NCBI GenBank assembly: GCA_949372875.1
Contig: CASIAW010000001.1
Span: 434,001 to 498,000, forward strand
Direction: 5' to 3'
DNA from: Candidatus Poseidoniaceae archaeon
GTDB lineage: Archaea; Thermoplasmatota; Poseidoniia; Poseidoniales; Poseidoniaceae
DNA length: 64,000 bases
Both the position numbers and the translations under genes were made by a program. The notes beneath the pieces were generated by a model. That model was not told where the DNA came from. It searched no databases and saw nothing but the letters and a program-made list of their open reading frames with translations. Below are positions 42,123 to 52,100 of this stretch, piece by piece (positions within the stretch are counted from its first letter, which is position 1; each line of letters begins with the position of its first letter).

Positions 42123-43838
42123 ATGGCAAGTGATTTAGATATTGCACGTTCTGCTACTCTCGAACCTATCGAAGCGATTGCATGGAAGCTAGGAATCTCA
42201 TCCCATGAATTAGTACCAATGGGAAAGGGAATGGCAAAAATTACTTGGGAAGCACTCAGCCAACGCTTTTCAAAAGCCCAAGGAAGTCTCGTACTGGTCA
42301 CATCGGTCAATCCAACACCTTTCGGAGAAGGAAAAACCGTCACAACAATTGGACTTACGCAAGCACTCTGCGCAATTGGACAGAGCGCTACATGTGTCAT
42401 ACGGGAGCCTTCCATGGGTCCAGTGTTTGGAATAAAAGGTGGAGCTGCCGGAGGTGGGCATTCACAAGTGCTTCCTATGGAAGAAATAAACCTCCACTTT
42501 ACCGGAGACCTGCATGCAGTAACCTCGGCACACAACCTTCTTTCTGCTTTGATTGATAATCACATCAAGCAAGGAAATGAATGCAAACTTGAATCGACAC
42601 GCATTTTCTGGCCTCGTGTTATTGACATGAATGACCGTTCACTCCGTGACGTGGTTATCGGGTTGGGCGGGCCTGCAAATGGTAATACACGCCAAGACAG
42701 GTTTGACATTACCGCAGCCAGTGAAGTCATGGCTATTCTTGTCCTAGCACAAGATTATGCTGATTTACGAAAGCGTATTGGAGAGATTGTTGTAGGCGAA
42801 TCGACTGAAGGAAACCCGGTTAAAGCCGAAGAAATCGGAGCCGCAGGAGCAATGACACTCCTTCTCCGTAACGCATTCCTCCCCAACCTCGTCCAGACGT
42901 TAGAAGGCAATCCTGCCTTCATCCATGGTGGGCCATTTGCGAACATTGCGCACGGCAACTCCAGTATTATTGCAGATCGATTAGCACTTGGTGCAGCAGA
43001 CATTGTCGTGACTGAAGCAGGTTTTGGCTCTGACATGGGTGCAGAGAAATTTATGCATATCAAAGCGGCTAACTCAGGTAAATCTCCTGATTGCGTGGTC
43101 ATGAATGTCACGGTTCGTTCGATGAAACTTCATGGTGGAGCATTTGGAAGCAGAGGCGGTTACCGACCTTCGAAGGAAGAGCTCGAGAAAGAGGATGTCG
43201 ATGCAGTTCTACGAGGTGCTCAAGGAAATCTCGACCGTCACATCAAGAATATGGCAGGATTTGGAATGCCAGTTGTTGTTTCTGTGAACCGATTTGAGTC
43301 AGATACTGATGCGGAGTTGGAGGCACTTCAAATGGCTGCCCAAAAGAGTGGAGCAGTGCATGTGTCCTTGACAGAAGTTCATTCAAGTGGAGGTAAAGGT
43401 GGCGAGGATTTAGCCAAAGCAGTTGTTGCAGCAGTCCAAGACCATGTAGCAAATGGAAGACCATTCACGCCTTTATTCACTCCTGAAACTCCTCTTCTCG
43501 AGAAAATGGATGCCATTGCAAAACGTATTTACAAAGCCGAAGATGTCGAAGTCAGTACCGCTGCTATGAAGCAACTCTCGAAGTTACAGGCATGGGGCTA
43601 CGGTCACCTTCCAGTGTGTATGGCAAAAACTCAGTATTCGTTTTCACATGATCCAGGAAAATTAGGAGCACCTGTTGGATTTACAATTCCCGTTCGCGAA
43701 TTCCGATTAAATGCTGGGGCTGGATTCATCGTTGCTGTTCTTGGGAACATGATGACGATGCCTGGTTTGCCAAAGCGACCTGCTGCTCTGGATATGGATA
43801 TGGACGCAGAAGGTCGCCTCACGGGTGTCTTTGGGTGA
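42123..43838 (+). CDS. fhs: Formate-tetrahydrofolate ligase
   Basis: Fhs joins formate to tetrahydrofolate at the cost of ATP, feeding one-carbon units to purine, thymidylate and PanB reactions. The 571-aa protein (family about 555) shows the P-loop-like TPFGEGKTVTTIG (65-77), REPSMGPVFGIKGGAAGGGHSQV, PMEEINLHFTGD, IDNHI, FANIAHGNSS, TEAGFGSDMGAEKF and NRFESDTDAE, essentially diagnostic for the family. A mostly tetrahydrofolate-based C1 system is implied, a bacterial-type trait in an archaeon and probably of old lateral origin. pelA begins 5 bp after the stop, so the two share a transcript. Confidence 0.97.
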   Translation: MASDLDIARSATLEPIEAIAWKLGISSHELVPMGKGMAKITWEALSQRFSKAQGSLVLVTSVNPTPFGEGKTVTTIGLTQALCAIGQSATCVIREPSMGPVFGIKGGAAGGGHSQVLPMEEINLHFTGDLHAVTSAHNLLSALIDNHIKQGNECKLESTRIFWPRVIDMNDRSLRDVVIGLGGPANGNTRQDRFDITAASEVMAILVLAQDYADLRKRIGEIVVGESTEGNPVKAEEIGAAGAMTLLLRNAFLPNLVQTLEGNPAFIHGGPFANIAHGNSSIIADRLALGAADIVVTEAGFGSDMGAEKFMHIKAANSGKSPDCVVMNVTVRSMKLHGGAFGSRGGYRPSKEELEKEDVDAVLRGAQGNLDRHIKNMAGFGMPVVVSVNRFESDTDAELEALQMAAQKSGAVHVSLTEVHSSGGKGGEDLAKAVVAAVQDHVANGRPFTPLFTPETPLLEKMDAIAKRIYKAEDVEVSTAAMKQLSKLQAWGYGHLPVCMAKTQYSFSHDPGKLGAPVGFTIPVREFRLNAGAGFIVAVLGNMMTMPGLPKRPAALDMDMDAEGRLTGVFG

Positions 43839-43843
43839 ACTGA

Positions 43844-44908
43844 ATGAAAGTCCTCAAGCGTGAACCCCAACTGTGGCGTCTCAGAATCGAAACTGAAGAT
43901 GACTTGTGGGCGCTGGCACGTATTGCTCGAAAAGGCATGCAACTTGGCATGCTTGGAGAACGTCGGGACCAAACGACTGGTGGAGAAGAAGGCGGTAGAG
44001 CAAAATCTGCTGAACGTAAAAAAATGTGGATTCGGTTGCATATTGAAAGTACGGAATATCAGACCTTTAGTGAAAATTTGCGTGTACATGGAATTATTGA
44101 AGAAGCCCAATTTGACGTGGGGTTGTATCATACACACATTCTTGAAATTCGAGATGATGTCGAACTTTCAACAGCTACTACTTTTTCTTCTTCGGACAGA
44201 GAATTACTCAGGCAAGCCGAACAAGCCTCTGGCCAAACCAATGTTGTTCTCGCTGTTGTGGAAACAGATGAAGTTGTGTTATTCCATGTCACTGCTCGAG
44301 GATTGAGAGAAGGTGCCACCTGGACAATGCGGGGCGGAGGTAAACGAGGAGAACTTCGTCAAGCAGCCAGCATCGCTACAACATTTCGTTCGAAGGTCAT
44401 TGCAGCACTTGTCGATACTTTAGGAGAAGACACTCCTTTGGTGGTATGTGGGCCGGGACATGCTCGAGACGTCTTACTCGCAGACCTCAAGGCAACTGGG
44501 GAGACACGTATGATGAAATCAGTCTCCACAGCAATGGCTGGAAGAGCCGGAGCGAACGAAGTATTACGGGAAGGGTTAGCAGGCGATTTGCTCAGCGAAC
44601 ATGCAATCTCAAGAGAAGTAATGCTGATAGAAAAAGCGTGGGAGCGTCTTTCTACAAATGGACCAGTTGCTTACGGAGAAGTATCCCTCAACAAAGCGAT
44701 GCGTGAAGGAGCGATTGAAACACTACTCATTTCTGCTGATATCTTACGTGATGAAACGAAGTTCATCGGGTCACAGACCTGGTTGGAGTGGGTGAATGGA
44801 TTGTCAGATATCGGTGCCGAACTGGTTCAATGTTCAACGGACCATGATGCTGGACAGCAATTACTGGGACTCGGAGGAGCAATAGCAATTCTCCGATATT
44901 CAATGTGA
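43844..44908 (+). CDS. pelA: Pelota (archaeal ribosome-rescue factor, aPelota)
   Basis: aPelota, with aABCE1 and aEF1A, recognises stalled ribosomes and promotes subunit splitting; it is the paralogue of release factor aRF1 without the GGQ motif. The 354-aa length and three-domain plan fit: an N-terminal Sm-like domain (KVLKREPQLWRLRIETEDDL through about 130), a central eRF1_2-like domain with VVLAVVETDEVVLFHVTARG and VCGPGHARDVLL, and a C-terminal L7Ae-like domain ending LGLGGAIAILRYSM. No GGQ is seen. It follows fhs by 5 bp and precedes a small unknown gene by 9 bp. Confidence 0.95.
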   Translation: MKVLKREPQLWRLRIETEDDLWALARIARKGMQLGMLGERRDQTTGGEEGGRAKSAERKKMWIRLHIESTEYQTFSENLRVHGIIEEAQFDVGLYHTHILEIRDDVELSTATTFSSSDRELLRQAEQASGQTNVVLAVVETDEVVLFHVTARGLREGATWTMRGGGKRGELRQAASIATTFRSKVIAALVDTLGEDTPLVVCGPGHARDVLLADLKATGETRMMKSVSTAMAGRAGANEVLREGLAGDLLSEHAISREVMLIEKAWERLSTNGPVAYGEVSLNKAMREGAIETLLISADILRDETKFIGSQTWLEWVNGLSDIGAELVQCSTDHDAGQQLLGLGGAIAILRYSM

Positions 44909-44917
44909 GGGGACGAA

Positions 44918-45226
44918 ATGCGAATCGTAACACTTGCCGACTTGAAAGAAGACAAGCGTGCAGACATGCAAGGAGCTCGCTGGCTCATACTTTCGGCGGA
45001 GGAATTAGAAAGTTCGACAACACTCTTGATGTTTACAGAACTCGAAGACATACTGGTTGCAGTTGATCATCGAGGATCTCCACCTCCAGATGGGCTTTGG
45101 CAGCGTGCAGTTCATCTCATCTTGATTGATGCTGACAAGAACGAAGCTGAAGACTTTAGCAGAAAGTCAGGAATCACCAAAGTAATTGGTAATTCAACAG
45201 AAGATATTCGTACGTTCCTTTGGTAG
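44918..45226 (+). CDS. Conserved-looking small protein downstream of pelA, unknown
   Basis: This 102-aa soluble alpha/beta protein has alternating hydrophobic strands and acidic helices (MRIVTLADLKEDKRADMQGA, ILSAEELESSTTLLMFTELE, VHLILIDADKNEAEDF, GITKVIGNSTEDI). I do not recognise a family; a DUF-type conserved euryarchaeal protein is likely. A GAGGGGA site 6-10 nt before the ATG and the 9-bp gap place it in the fhs-pelA operon. Its stop codon is immediately followed by the 3' end of the convergent tRNA-Val gene. Confidence 0.68.
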   Translation: MRIVTLADLKEDKRADMQGARWLILSAEELESSTTLLMFTELEDILVAVDHRGSPPPDGLWQRAVHLILIDADKNEAEDFSRKSGITKVIGNSTEDIRTFLW

Positions 45227-45299
45227 TGGGTCTGGAGGGATTTGAACCCTCGATCAACGCCGTGTAAGGGCGGTGTCATAACCACTAGACCACAGACCC
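45227..45299 (-). tRNA. tRNA-Val (TAC)
   Basis: On the minus strand the 73-nt sequence folds as acceptor GGGTCTG/CAGACCC, a D arm GTCT...(T)GAC, an anticodon arm CCGCC-CTTACAC-GGCGT with anticodon TAC, and T arm GAGGG-TTCAAAT-CCCTC, ending in discriminator A. The 27-43 pair would be C-T, an unusual mismatch. CCA is not encoded, unlike the tRNA-Met in this window. It is intronless and abuts the convergent stop codon of the upstream gene with no gap. Confidence 0.93.
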
Positions 45300-45365
45300 A
45301 ACCGTTCCTGTAAGAAGGTGTTATTGAAGTCATTGATGCAAGGGTTAACCTCAAAACGAGGAACA

Positions 45366-46073
45366 ATGCCGATGAATTGTATGGATGAAGATGTTCAGGC
45401 CGCTGCGGCCCGTCTCGTACGACGCATCAAAGAAGGTGGCCACAGCATCACCGTTGCTGAATCATGCACTGGAGGGCTGCTCGCCAGTGCTTTCACCGAC
45501 ATCGCTGGTGCTTCATCATGGTTCAATCAAGCATGGATTACCTACTCGAATGATGCTAAAATTAGGGAACTTGAAGTTCGACCAGAATCTCTAGAAAAGA
45601 AAGGGGCTGTATCTGCTGAAGTTGCCATTCAAATGGCTCAAGGAGCACTCAAAAGAGCCGATGCCGACATTGCCATTTCAATTACCGGTATTGCAGGACC
45701 CAAAAACGATGGAACCAATAAAAAAGTTGGACTTGTCTATGTCGGAATCGCCTCGAATAACTGGGCAAATGCTGAGTCAACACAAATCGGTGGAAACCGG
45801 GCTGAGAATAAAATTGGTTTCGTCCATTTTGCATTATTATCAACCATCAAAAGATGGGATGAAGCGATGGTCGAAGCCGAAGAACATCGAAAGGAACTTG
45901 AACGATTGAAAGAGGAAAAAGAAGCTGAACGCGTTCAATTTGAATTGGATCGTGCGGAACGTGAAGCGGCAGCGAGTGAATCAGCACCCTGGCAAGACGA
46001 TGCTTGGGATGGTGAAGGTATTCCTCCAGTAAAGAACTCATCACTCGATGGCGATCAGGTCGAATGGGATTGA
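45366..46073 (+). CDS. CinA C-terminal-domain protein (PncC-type NMN amidohydrolase) with charged tail
   Basis: The first 165 residues are a CinA C-terminal domain: VAESCTGGLLASAFTDIAGAS, WITYSNDAK, GAVSAEVAIQMAQGAL and SITGIAGPKNDGTNKKVGLVYVGIA (signatures shortened here to key parts). The family deamidates nicotinamide mononucleotide to nicotinate mononucleotide in NAD salvage. The N-terminal molybdopterin-binding-like CinA domain is absent. After the domain comes a Glu/Lys/Arg-rich helix (about 165-205) and a Trp/Asp-containing end, an extension I cannot assign. Start candidates are ATG 45366 and 45372, the latter about 10 nt after GAGG. Confidence 0.85.
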   Translation: MPMNCMDEDVQAAAARLVRRIKEGGHSITVAESCTGGLLASAFTDIAGASSWFNQAWITYSNDAKIRELEVRPESLEKKGAVSAEVAIQMAQGALKRADADIAISITGIAGPKNDGTNKKVGLVYVGIASNNWANAESTQIGGNRAENKIGFVHFALLSTIKRWDEAMVEAEEHRKELERLKEEKEAERVQFELDRAEREAAASESAPWQDDAWDGEGIPPVKNSSLDGDQVEWD

Positions 46074-46132
46074 ACCGCTTTGTAAATTGAGCCATTCACA
46101 CCGATGTGCTTTTGGAGCGAAGGCGTCACCTC

Positions 46133-47737
46133 ATGTTCATGGGTGTAACCGACGAGGAATTGACTGCACTCCTACGACAGCGGAGTTTTCTGCCATCCGC
46201 ATCTATTCGGACACAATTATTGGAACTGGAAGACCTCGAAGGAGTCCTCAATTGTTCCTCAGAAGTTGGATTTGAAAAGGGATTCCTGACCAATGAGATA
46301 CTTAGCGCCATGCTTGGTGTTTGGAATAAAAGGAACACTCAAACAATTGAAGCATCTGCTCCTGTGTTGCAAAAGCCTCCCGTATTAGGTAGGACAATTG
46401 CGCCGATTCATGCACCAGAACCGCTCGATGTAAAATTCAGAAATAACCTTCCTGATTGGAACACCGCAGACTTTAGTGAAAACGCGTCTGATGCCCCTAG
46501 CGACATATTAGTACATTATGACATAACTGGCAACAGTATTACCGAAGGGAAAATGACTGACATTACCTCATGCTTCAGTGACCGTTTGCAAAGTATTCGG
46601 AAAATGATTATTCAAAATTCTCGACTCCCTCGCACACCGACTGAAATATCGAGATTACATGCTGAGAGTAGCCGATACCAAGGATACGAAAACAAAGCTG
46701 TTGCAATTGGTTTGGTGAATGAGCCACGATACACCAAGAATGGACACCTCATGTGGAGGCTTGAAGATGAAACCGGCGAATTGACCTGCCTACTTACCAA
46801 GCGTAAAGGAGACGACAGAGACAGGGCTCATGAGCAGATTCTCGAAGCGGGACTCATGCCAGATGACGTACTCGGTGTTTCAGGAACATTCAGTCAAACC
46901 GGTGACATGTTCTATGTTGATGACCTCCACTTTCCAATGGAAGCAAGTCACAAAAAGGCTTCATCCGAACATGGCGTAAGTGTGGCATTTCTCTCAGACA
47001 TCCACGTAGGTTCAAAGACATTCTTGGAAGCACAGTGGCACAAGATGGTTCGATGGTTCCACACTGACCCCCTTGCAAAGACCATAAAATATCTCATTTT
47101 GTCTGGTGACTGCGTTGATGGTGTAGGTATTTACCCTGGACAAGACAGTGAATTATCCATACCGGATTTGTTTGGCCAATACGCCGAGTTTGCTCGACTC
47201 CTGGAATTACTTCCGGAATGGGTTGAGTGTGTCATGTTACCAGGAAACCACGATGCTGTGCGCCCTGCTGAACCTCAACCGACATTTGAGAAAGACATTC
47301 AGCAAGACTACAATACGACAACGTTTGTTGGAAATCCATGTGATTTCTCATTACATGGTGTTCGACTTCTTTCCTACCATGGCAAATCGATTGACGACTT
47401 TGTTGCTGGGCTGCGCACAGTGACCTATGCAGATCCTGTGGAAGCGATGCGACAAATGTTACGTCGTCGACACCTTGCCCCACAATGGGGGGGGAAAACT
47501 CCACTTTCTCCTGAACCCGAGGATGGACTCGTTATTCGTGAGGTGCCTGACATCTTTGTCACCGGACACGTTCACGGTCATGCGTGTATTGATTTCAAGG
47601 GTACAACCCTCATTTGTTCGAGCACTTGGCAAGACCAAACATCATACCAGCGAATGCTTGGCTTCCAGCCAAAACCATGTATGCTAACGATTGTTAATTT
47701 GAAAAGTCACGCCACAACTGCAATTCCATTCGCTTGA
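46133..47737 (+). CDS. polB: DNA polymerase D small subunit DP1 (3'-5' exonuclease)
   Basis: DP1 pairs with the DP2 catalytic subunit to form the archaeal replicative polymerase D and provides the proofreading exonuclease. About 534 aa: an N-terminal helical region (to about 90), a variable linker, an OB fold (YENKAVAIGLVNEPRYTKNG through LGVSGTF), and a calcineurin-type phosphodiesterase domain with SDIHVGSK, SGDCVDG, PGNHDA, YHGKSIDD and TGHVHGH. All metal-ligand motifs are intact, so it should be active. An upstream in-frame GTG (46106) is the alternative start. The stop abuts the convergent HAD gene. The gene for DP2 is not in the window. Confidence 0.95.
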   Translation: MFMGVTDEELTALLRQRSFLPSASIRTQLLELEDLEGVLNCSSEVGFEKGFLTNEILSAMLGVWNKRNTQTIEASAPVLQKPPVLGRTIAPIHAPEPLDVKFRNNLPDWNTADFSENASDAPSDILVHYDITGNSITEGKMTDITSCFSDRLQSIRKMIIQNSRLPRTPTEISRLHAESSRYQGYENKAVAIGLVNEPRYTKNGHLMWRLEDETGELTCLLTKRKGDDRDRAHEQILEAGLMPDDVLGVSGTFSQTGDMFYVDDLHFPMEASHKKASSEHGVSVAFLSDIHVGSKTFLEAQWHKMVRWFHTDPLAKTIKYLILSGDCVDGVGIYPGQDSELSIPDLFGQYAEFARLLELLPEWVECVMLPGNHDAVRPAEPQPTFEKDIQQDYNTTTFVGNPCDFSLHGVRLLSYHGKSIDDFVAGLRTVTYADPVEAMRQMLRRRHLAPQWGGKTPLSPEPEDGLVIREVPDIFVTGHVHGHACIDFKGTTLICSSTWQDQTSYQRMLGFQPKPCMLTIVNLKSHATTAIPFA

Positions 47738-48427
47738 TTAATCAAGACCGAGTAATGGAAGTATTGCACGCAAATCTTTCTCATGAATGATATCGACATT
47801 CGCTGCTTCAAATGCAGAGAGTGAAGATTCACGTGAGGGATTGAAGCCAATGAAACGGCTTCCTTCAACATGCATGGACAAATCCATTTCAGAATCGCCT
47901 ACAGAAACGCAGTTTTGAACATCGAGATTATTCATTTCTAATAAGCGATGAATGACTTCACCCTTACCTACTGCATGTAGACGGCAGATCCCGTCATCAG
48001 AGAGGGTATCATCATCATTGAAGACAAAGCCATTTGCAATCCAGTCATCGACTTTGAGCATGGACGCAATGGATGCGACAAACAAATCCACACCCGCACT
48101 CACGATTGCCACAAAAACTCCTTTTGATTGAAGCTCCTCAATGACCTCACGTGTACCCTCCATTAATTTGACACCAGAATATGCACGAAACAACTCATCA
48201 CGATAGATGGGATCTTGCTTTGCTTTCCACATTTGGATATCCGAGCGCATAAATTCAACATCCGAAAATTCCCCACGTATAAAACGCTGAAGATTCACTG
48301 TATTATCGGTCCCAAAGTGGTCATGCAAAGTTCGCCATGAACTCACAGCATCTACTAAAACGCCATCACAGTCAAAAACAACACATGTGGTCTTCGGAAT
48401 ATCTACAGTTTCAGTCATGACGCTCAT
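47738..48427 (-). CDS. HAD-superfamily phosphatase (phosphoserine phosphatase-like)
   Basis: This protein of about 229 aa carries all four HAD motifs: FDCDGVLVD (nucleophile Asp and acid Asp), IVSAGVD (Ser), GKGEVIHRLL (Lys) and VGDSEMDLSM (metal Asp). The cap region lies between motifs I and II (about 25-90), the type I arrangement seen in SerB/PSP and Gph-like enzymes. The likely reaction is hydrolysis of a small phosphomonoester; SerB activity is possible but not proven. Starts at 48427 or 48418 are both reasonable. It lies downstream of the terminators that follow the giant surface gene. Confidence 0.85.
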   Translation of the reverse strand: MSVMTETVDIPKTTCVVFDCDGVLVDAVSSWRTLHDHFGTDNTVNLQRFIRGEFSDVEFMRSDIQMWKAKQDPIYRDELFRAYSGVKLMEGTREVIEELQSKGVFVAIVSAGVDLFVASIASMLKVDDWIANGFVFNDDDTLSDDGICRLHAVGKGEVIHRLLEMNNLDVQNCVSVGDSEMDLSMHVEGSRFIGFNPSRESSLSAFEAANVDIIHEKDLRAILPLLGLD

Positions 48428-48496
48428 GTCTCTGAACACTGCCTTACTTGAAAGGCTTCGCTCATGAATCAAATGGAAATGTGACCGAAGTCAAAG

Positions 48497-48540
48497 AAAA
48501 AAAAGCCGAAGGCAGGGGGCCCCTTACGGAAACCCCCTGC
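48497..48540 (-). terminator. Hairpin plus T-tract terminator (minus strand)
   Basis: On the minus strand an 8-bp GCAGGGGG/CCCCCTGC stem (48512-48519 with 48533-48540) is followed by CTTCGGC and then eight T residues (48497-48504 as A on the plus strand). It lies 117 bp beyond the stop of the giant surface gene and before the HAD gene. Archaeal terminators often rely on the T-tract, so this could stop transcription of the giant gene. Confidence 0.6.
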
Positions 48541-48599
48541 GATCGGGTGGCTCTCTATCTCCAAGGAGACAGTCATCCCATTACTGAGATGCGGGAGAC

Positions 48600-48625
48600 A
48601 AAGAGGAGGGGCAAAGCCCCTCCTC
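48600..48625 (-). terminator. Strong GC hairpin after giant surface gene (minus strand)
   Basis: A perfect 10-bp inverted repeat GAGGAGGGGC/GCCCCTCCTC with a 3-nt loop spans 48603-48625. It lies about 33 bp beyond the giant gene stop, with TTT next on the minus strand. The T run is short, so it may act with the second hairpin at 48512-48540 or protect the 3' end of a long mRNA. Confidence 0.55.
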
Positions 48626-48657
48626 GATGCATCCGATTTCGTCAGATACGATTACGC

Positions 48658-49194
48658 TTAAGCGCTAAGGTCGTATGACAAACCATTCCAGGAGCGCAAA
48701 ACCGCACCTTGTCCTACATTTGGAGCGTAGGATAGAGTGATTGTCACATCTTCAAGAGGTGTGCCATCCGAATCGTGTGTTCGCACGAAGACGGTGTCAC
48801 CGGTATTGAAGGTTGAAACCTTATCGTCACCTTCGTTGTTGACCTGATCCACGAATGTAACCATAGAGTCACTGTTCGCTGGATTGAAGCCATACACGCC
48901 GTTGGTGTCTGCCATGTTGTAAGTCACAGTCTGAGCCGTTCCAGCGCCATCCAAGTAGAATACACGGACTTCAACTGCTTGGGTTGCCAAGTCAGTTTCA
49001 GCAGATTGAACGGTGATTCGCCAGTGACCATTGTCAACATCAAAGCTGTCAATGTCTTCAATATCGAAGGTGACTCGAGGGACACCCTTGACATCTGTAT
49101 CTGCAAGGCTACTTGCCCAAACATAGATCACACCAGAAAGAACCACGGTAATTGCAACCATCAAGATAGTTGCAATAACTGGGCTCACTGCCAT
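48658..49194 (-). other. Type IV pilin-like module in frame at the C-terminus of the giant protein
   Basis: The last 178 codons read MAVSPVIATILMVAITVV, then LSGVIYVWASSLAD and a beta-rich domain. The [A/G]VSPVIxxILMVAITVxL core is the hallmark of the archaeal type IV pilin N-terminal domain. Upstream, in frame, are one membrane helix ending in Arg-Arg and an acidic linker (DDEEEVTEDLEDND). A separate gene starting at the ATG of 49194 is possible; I see no ribosome-binding site for it. Confidence 0.72.
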
Positions 49195-52100
49195 GTCGTT
49201 GTCTTCGAGGTCTTCAGTGACTTCTTCTTCGTCGTCAGCACGTCGGCTGGCGAACGCAAGAGCACTCACAAAGAGACCTGTCAGGCTGACAACTACGATG
49301 CTCGGAGCGAACGAAGGCACAGCGCTGGCACCGATGGTGCGGACAACGTTTGGTAGGGATTGTCCAGTTGCACCGAACGATTCCGAACCAGCCAAGTATT
49401 CGTTACACTTGCCCCAATCAGCACTTGCTTCTGCAGTATCCAAGTCGAGGGTTGTTAGTCGGTTGTTACACCAGTAACCATCTTCAAGCATTGGTCGGCG
49501 GAGAGATTGCTGTGCAGCACTCTGTCCGAATTGACCAGGAGCAGACCAATCAGATCCTTGTGAACCGCCGTTGTTCGAACGGTGGGACGCAGGGTCGTCA
49601 GTTTGGAACCTTTCACTCGCAGGCACTGTCAAGTCACATGGGTCGTTCATACAAGTAAGAACATCCATTGAGACTTCAACCTTAGTTGTTGACTTGGTGA
49701 TGTAGACATCTTCGTTAACATCGATACTGGTTCCATATGCTGGAACGTTGTAGTATCGGGTGAACTCTTCTTCATCGTGACCATCTGTGTGGAAAGTCAC
49801 TGCAAGCATGTGGTCGTAGTTGTAAGGACCTTCATCGCCACCAGCGTCGATGTTCACTGAAACAGGAACAAAGGTGCCGGTCATGATGTTGGTAATACCG
49901 TTGAAGTCAACTCCAGAGACTGCGTCAATTGAGTAATCAGCGACATTCTCTGCAACACGTCCGATTGTAACATACATGACAACATCATCTTGGCCTTGCT
50001 CATATGCAGCAATTGGCATGATTGATGGGTCGTAGTTAGGTGTGTGCGATGGTGCGGTTGCGGTATCCTTGAGAACCAAGTTGATAGCACAGAATGTCTG
50101 TCCATCCGGTCGCAATTGGTGGATACCGTTGTCGTTCATGTAATCAATTTCCCAATCGTAACCGTTTGTGGTTGCGTCTGGAATCAAAGTGAACACGAGA
50201 TCTGTTCCGACGATTGCAGTTGTGAAGTAGTTGGTGTAGACACACTGACTGGTTGGTTCAACAGTCCATGTAAGGTCTGCAGGAACATCGTGGTCAATAT
50301 CACTCATCAATGGCAGTAGGTCCCAAGTGAGGTTGTCAGCATTGATATCGTCTTCTGTCATGGTGATGTATTCACCTTCACCAGTTGCACGGTCGCCCGC
50401 TACGTTCTCCAACAAGTTCTGACTGTTTGCATCTTGCAACGAAATGACTGGAGCGTCATTCACTGGAGCGACTGAGAAGTCGACAGTGTATGGGACTGCG
50501 TTCGTGTTCTCATTGCCGTTATCGGACAAGTCGAGAGTCACTGTGCATGTTCCGCCCTTTTCGTTGGAAGCGTTTTCAGTAATTACCAGGTTGTTACCAG
50601 AATCAACTTCAACAGCAAATGCTGCGCAGGTTGAGTCAACAGCTGCATCCCAATCGTAGACTTGACGGTCAGGCGATTGTTCGTTAGCCATGTCACGGAT
50701 GTAAGAACTGGAAGCGTTCGAGACTCCACCAAGGAACTTGGTGTGTGTTCCAAACCCTTCAGCAAGGATGTTGTTGTAACTATCGTCAACCGAGAAGATT
50801 GGCATACAGTCCTGGTCAAGCACGTTACAGATAACTGGTGCATCGTTCACATTGCTTACTTCGAAAGTAATGTTATGTGAATCGCTCAAACCATTGCTGT
50901 CGGTAACTTCAAACACATATTCGAGTGTTCCGAATTGGTCATCAAGTGGCGTAATAGTCACTTGGTGTCCATTTTGGTTCCATGCAACAGGGTTGATGTT
51001 ATCGAATGCATCGATGTTACCATCAGCAGAAGTCCATGTAAGGTCGACTTCGAGGTCTTGAACGTCATCAGCCATGTTTGTCAGGCTAAAGGTGTAAGCA
51101 CCCGAATCTTCGTCAACAGTGACATCCGCAAGTGAAGCCTGGATTTCAGGACATGCACGAGCCATATCGAGGTTGATTGCGATGTTGGTAGCAAGAGACA
51201 GGTCAGTTGCAGTAGCCCAATCGTATGCACAGTCAGCTTCTGTCTTGATCATGACATCGTAGTTCTTAGCAACACTTGGAGTGTTGGAACCCTTGTATGA
51301 ACGGTAGACTAGAACTTCGTCTGCAATCGAACCATCGAGAAGATCGTCGTGCGTGAGCTCGACGGTCATGTATTCGTTGAACGATTGTAGAGTGTTGGTA
51401 GCGTCGATTGTTTGTGTTGGGTGAACAGTGCTTACATCAGCAGTTGTTTCTCCCTGAACGATTGCAACGATATCAATTTGACTTGGAGTTCCACCAATTC
51501 GTGAGAATGGGATGGATATTTCGGTCAAAGTGCTCGAAGAAGCAACATCAACATTCGCTGAACTGAGTGTTGTTGGGCCCCATCCGAGGAAACCGTAACT
51601 ATACAATGCGTATCCAGTAGCATCTGCACTGTCAGCCCAAAGCACGTAATTGGCTTGGAATGGCAATGTGTGAGCGCCACCGAGGTTGTATCCTGTGCTG
51701 CTTCCACTTCCGTCAACGCTGAGGTAGATGAGAACATCACTTGTAGCGAGATCTTCACCAGTCAAACCGATGTAGAGGTCATCACCTTCAATGTAGGTCA
51801 CCATCATGTCGTTGGTTCCGTCTCCACTCATCATACCAGGCATTGCATAGCCTGATGGGTTGAGGGCGTTACCACCGTTCCAATCAGCGTCAGAACCATC
51901 AACGATCATGATTTCAGGTTGGAAACTCGTTGAGACATAGGATGCACGTGTTCCGTCAGTGGATTGAATCAACATTGCAACTTCATCAGTAGGTGCAGAT
52001 GTCAAGTGTGTTGAATCCATTGTGAACAAGTTAGCTTCGTCAATTGTTGCAGAGGATGCAACAACGAGCTTAGCAGCATCGATTGTGTTACCAATTGATG

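Noticed and set aside
48448-48678. Plus-strand open frame of 76 codons between the HAD gene and the giant gene
   Set aside because: It reads through two strong hairpins and a T-tract that are better explained as minus-strand terminators.
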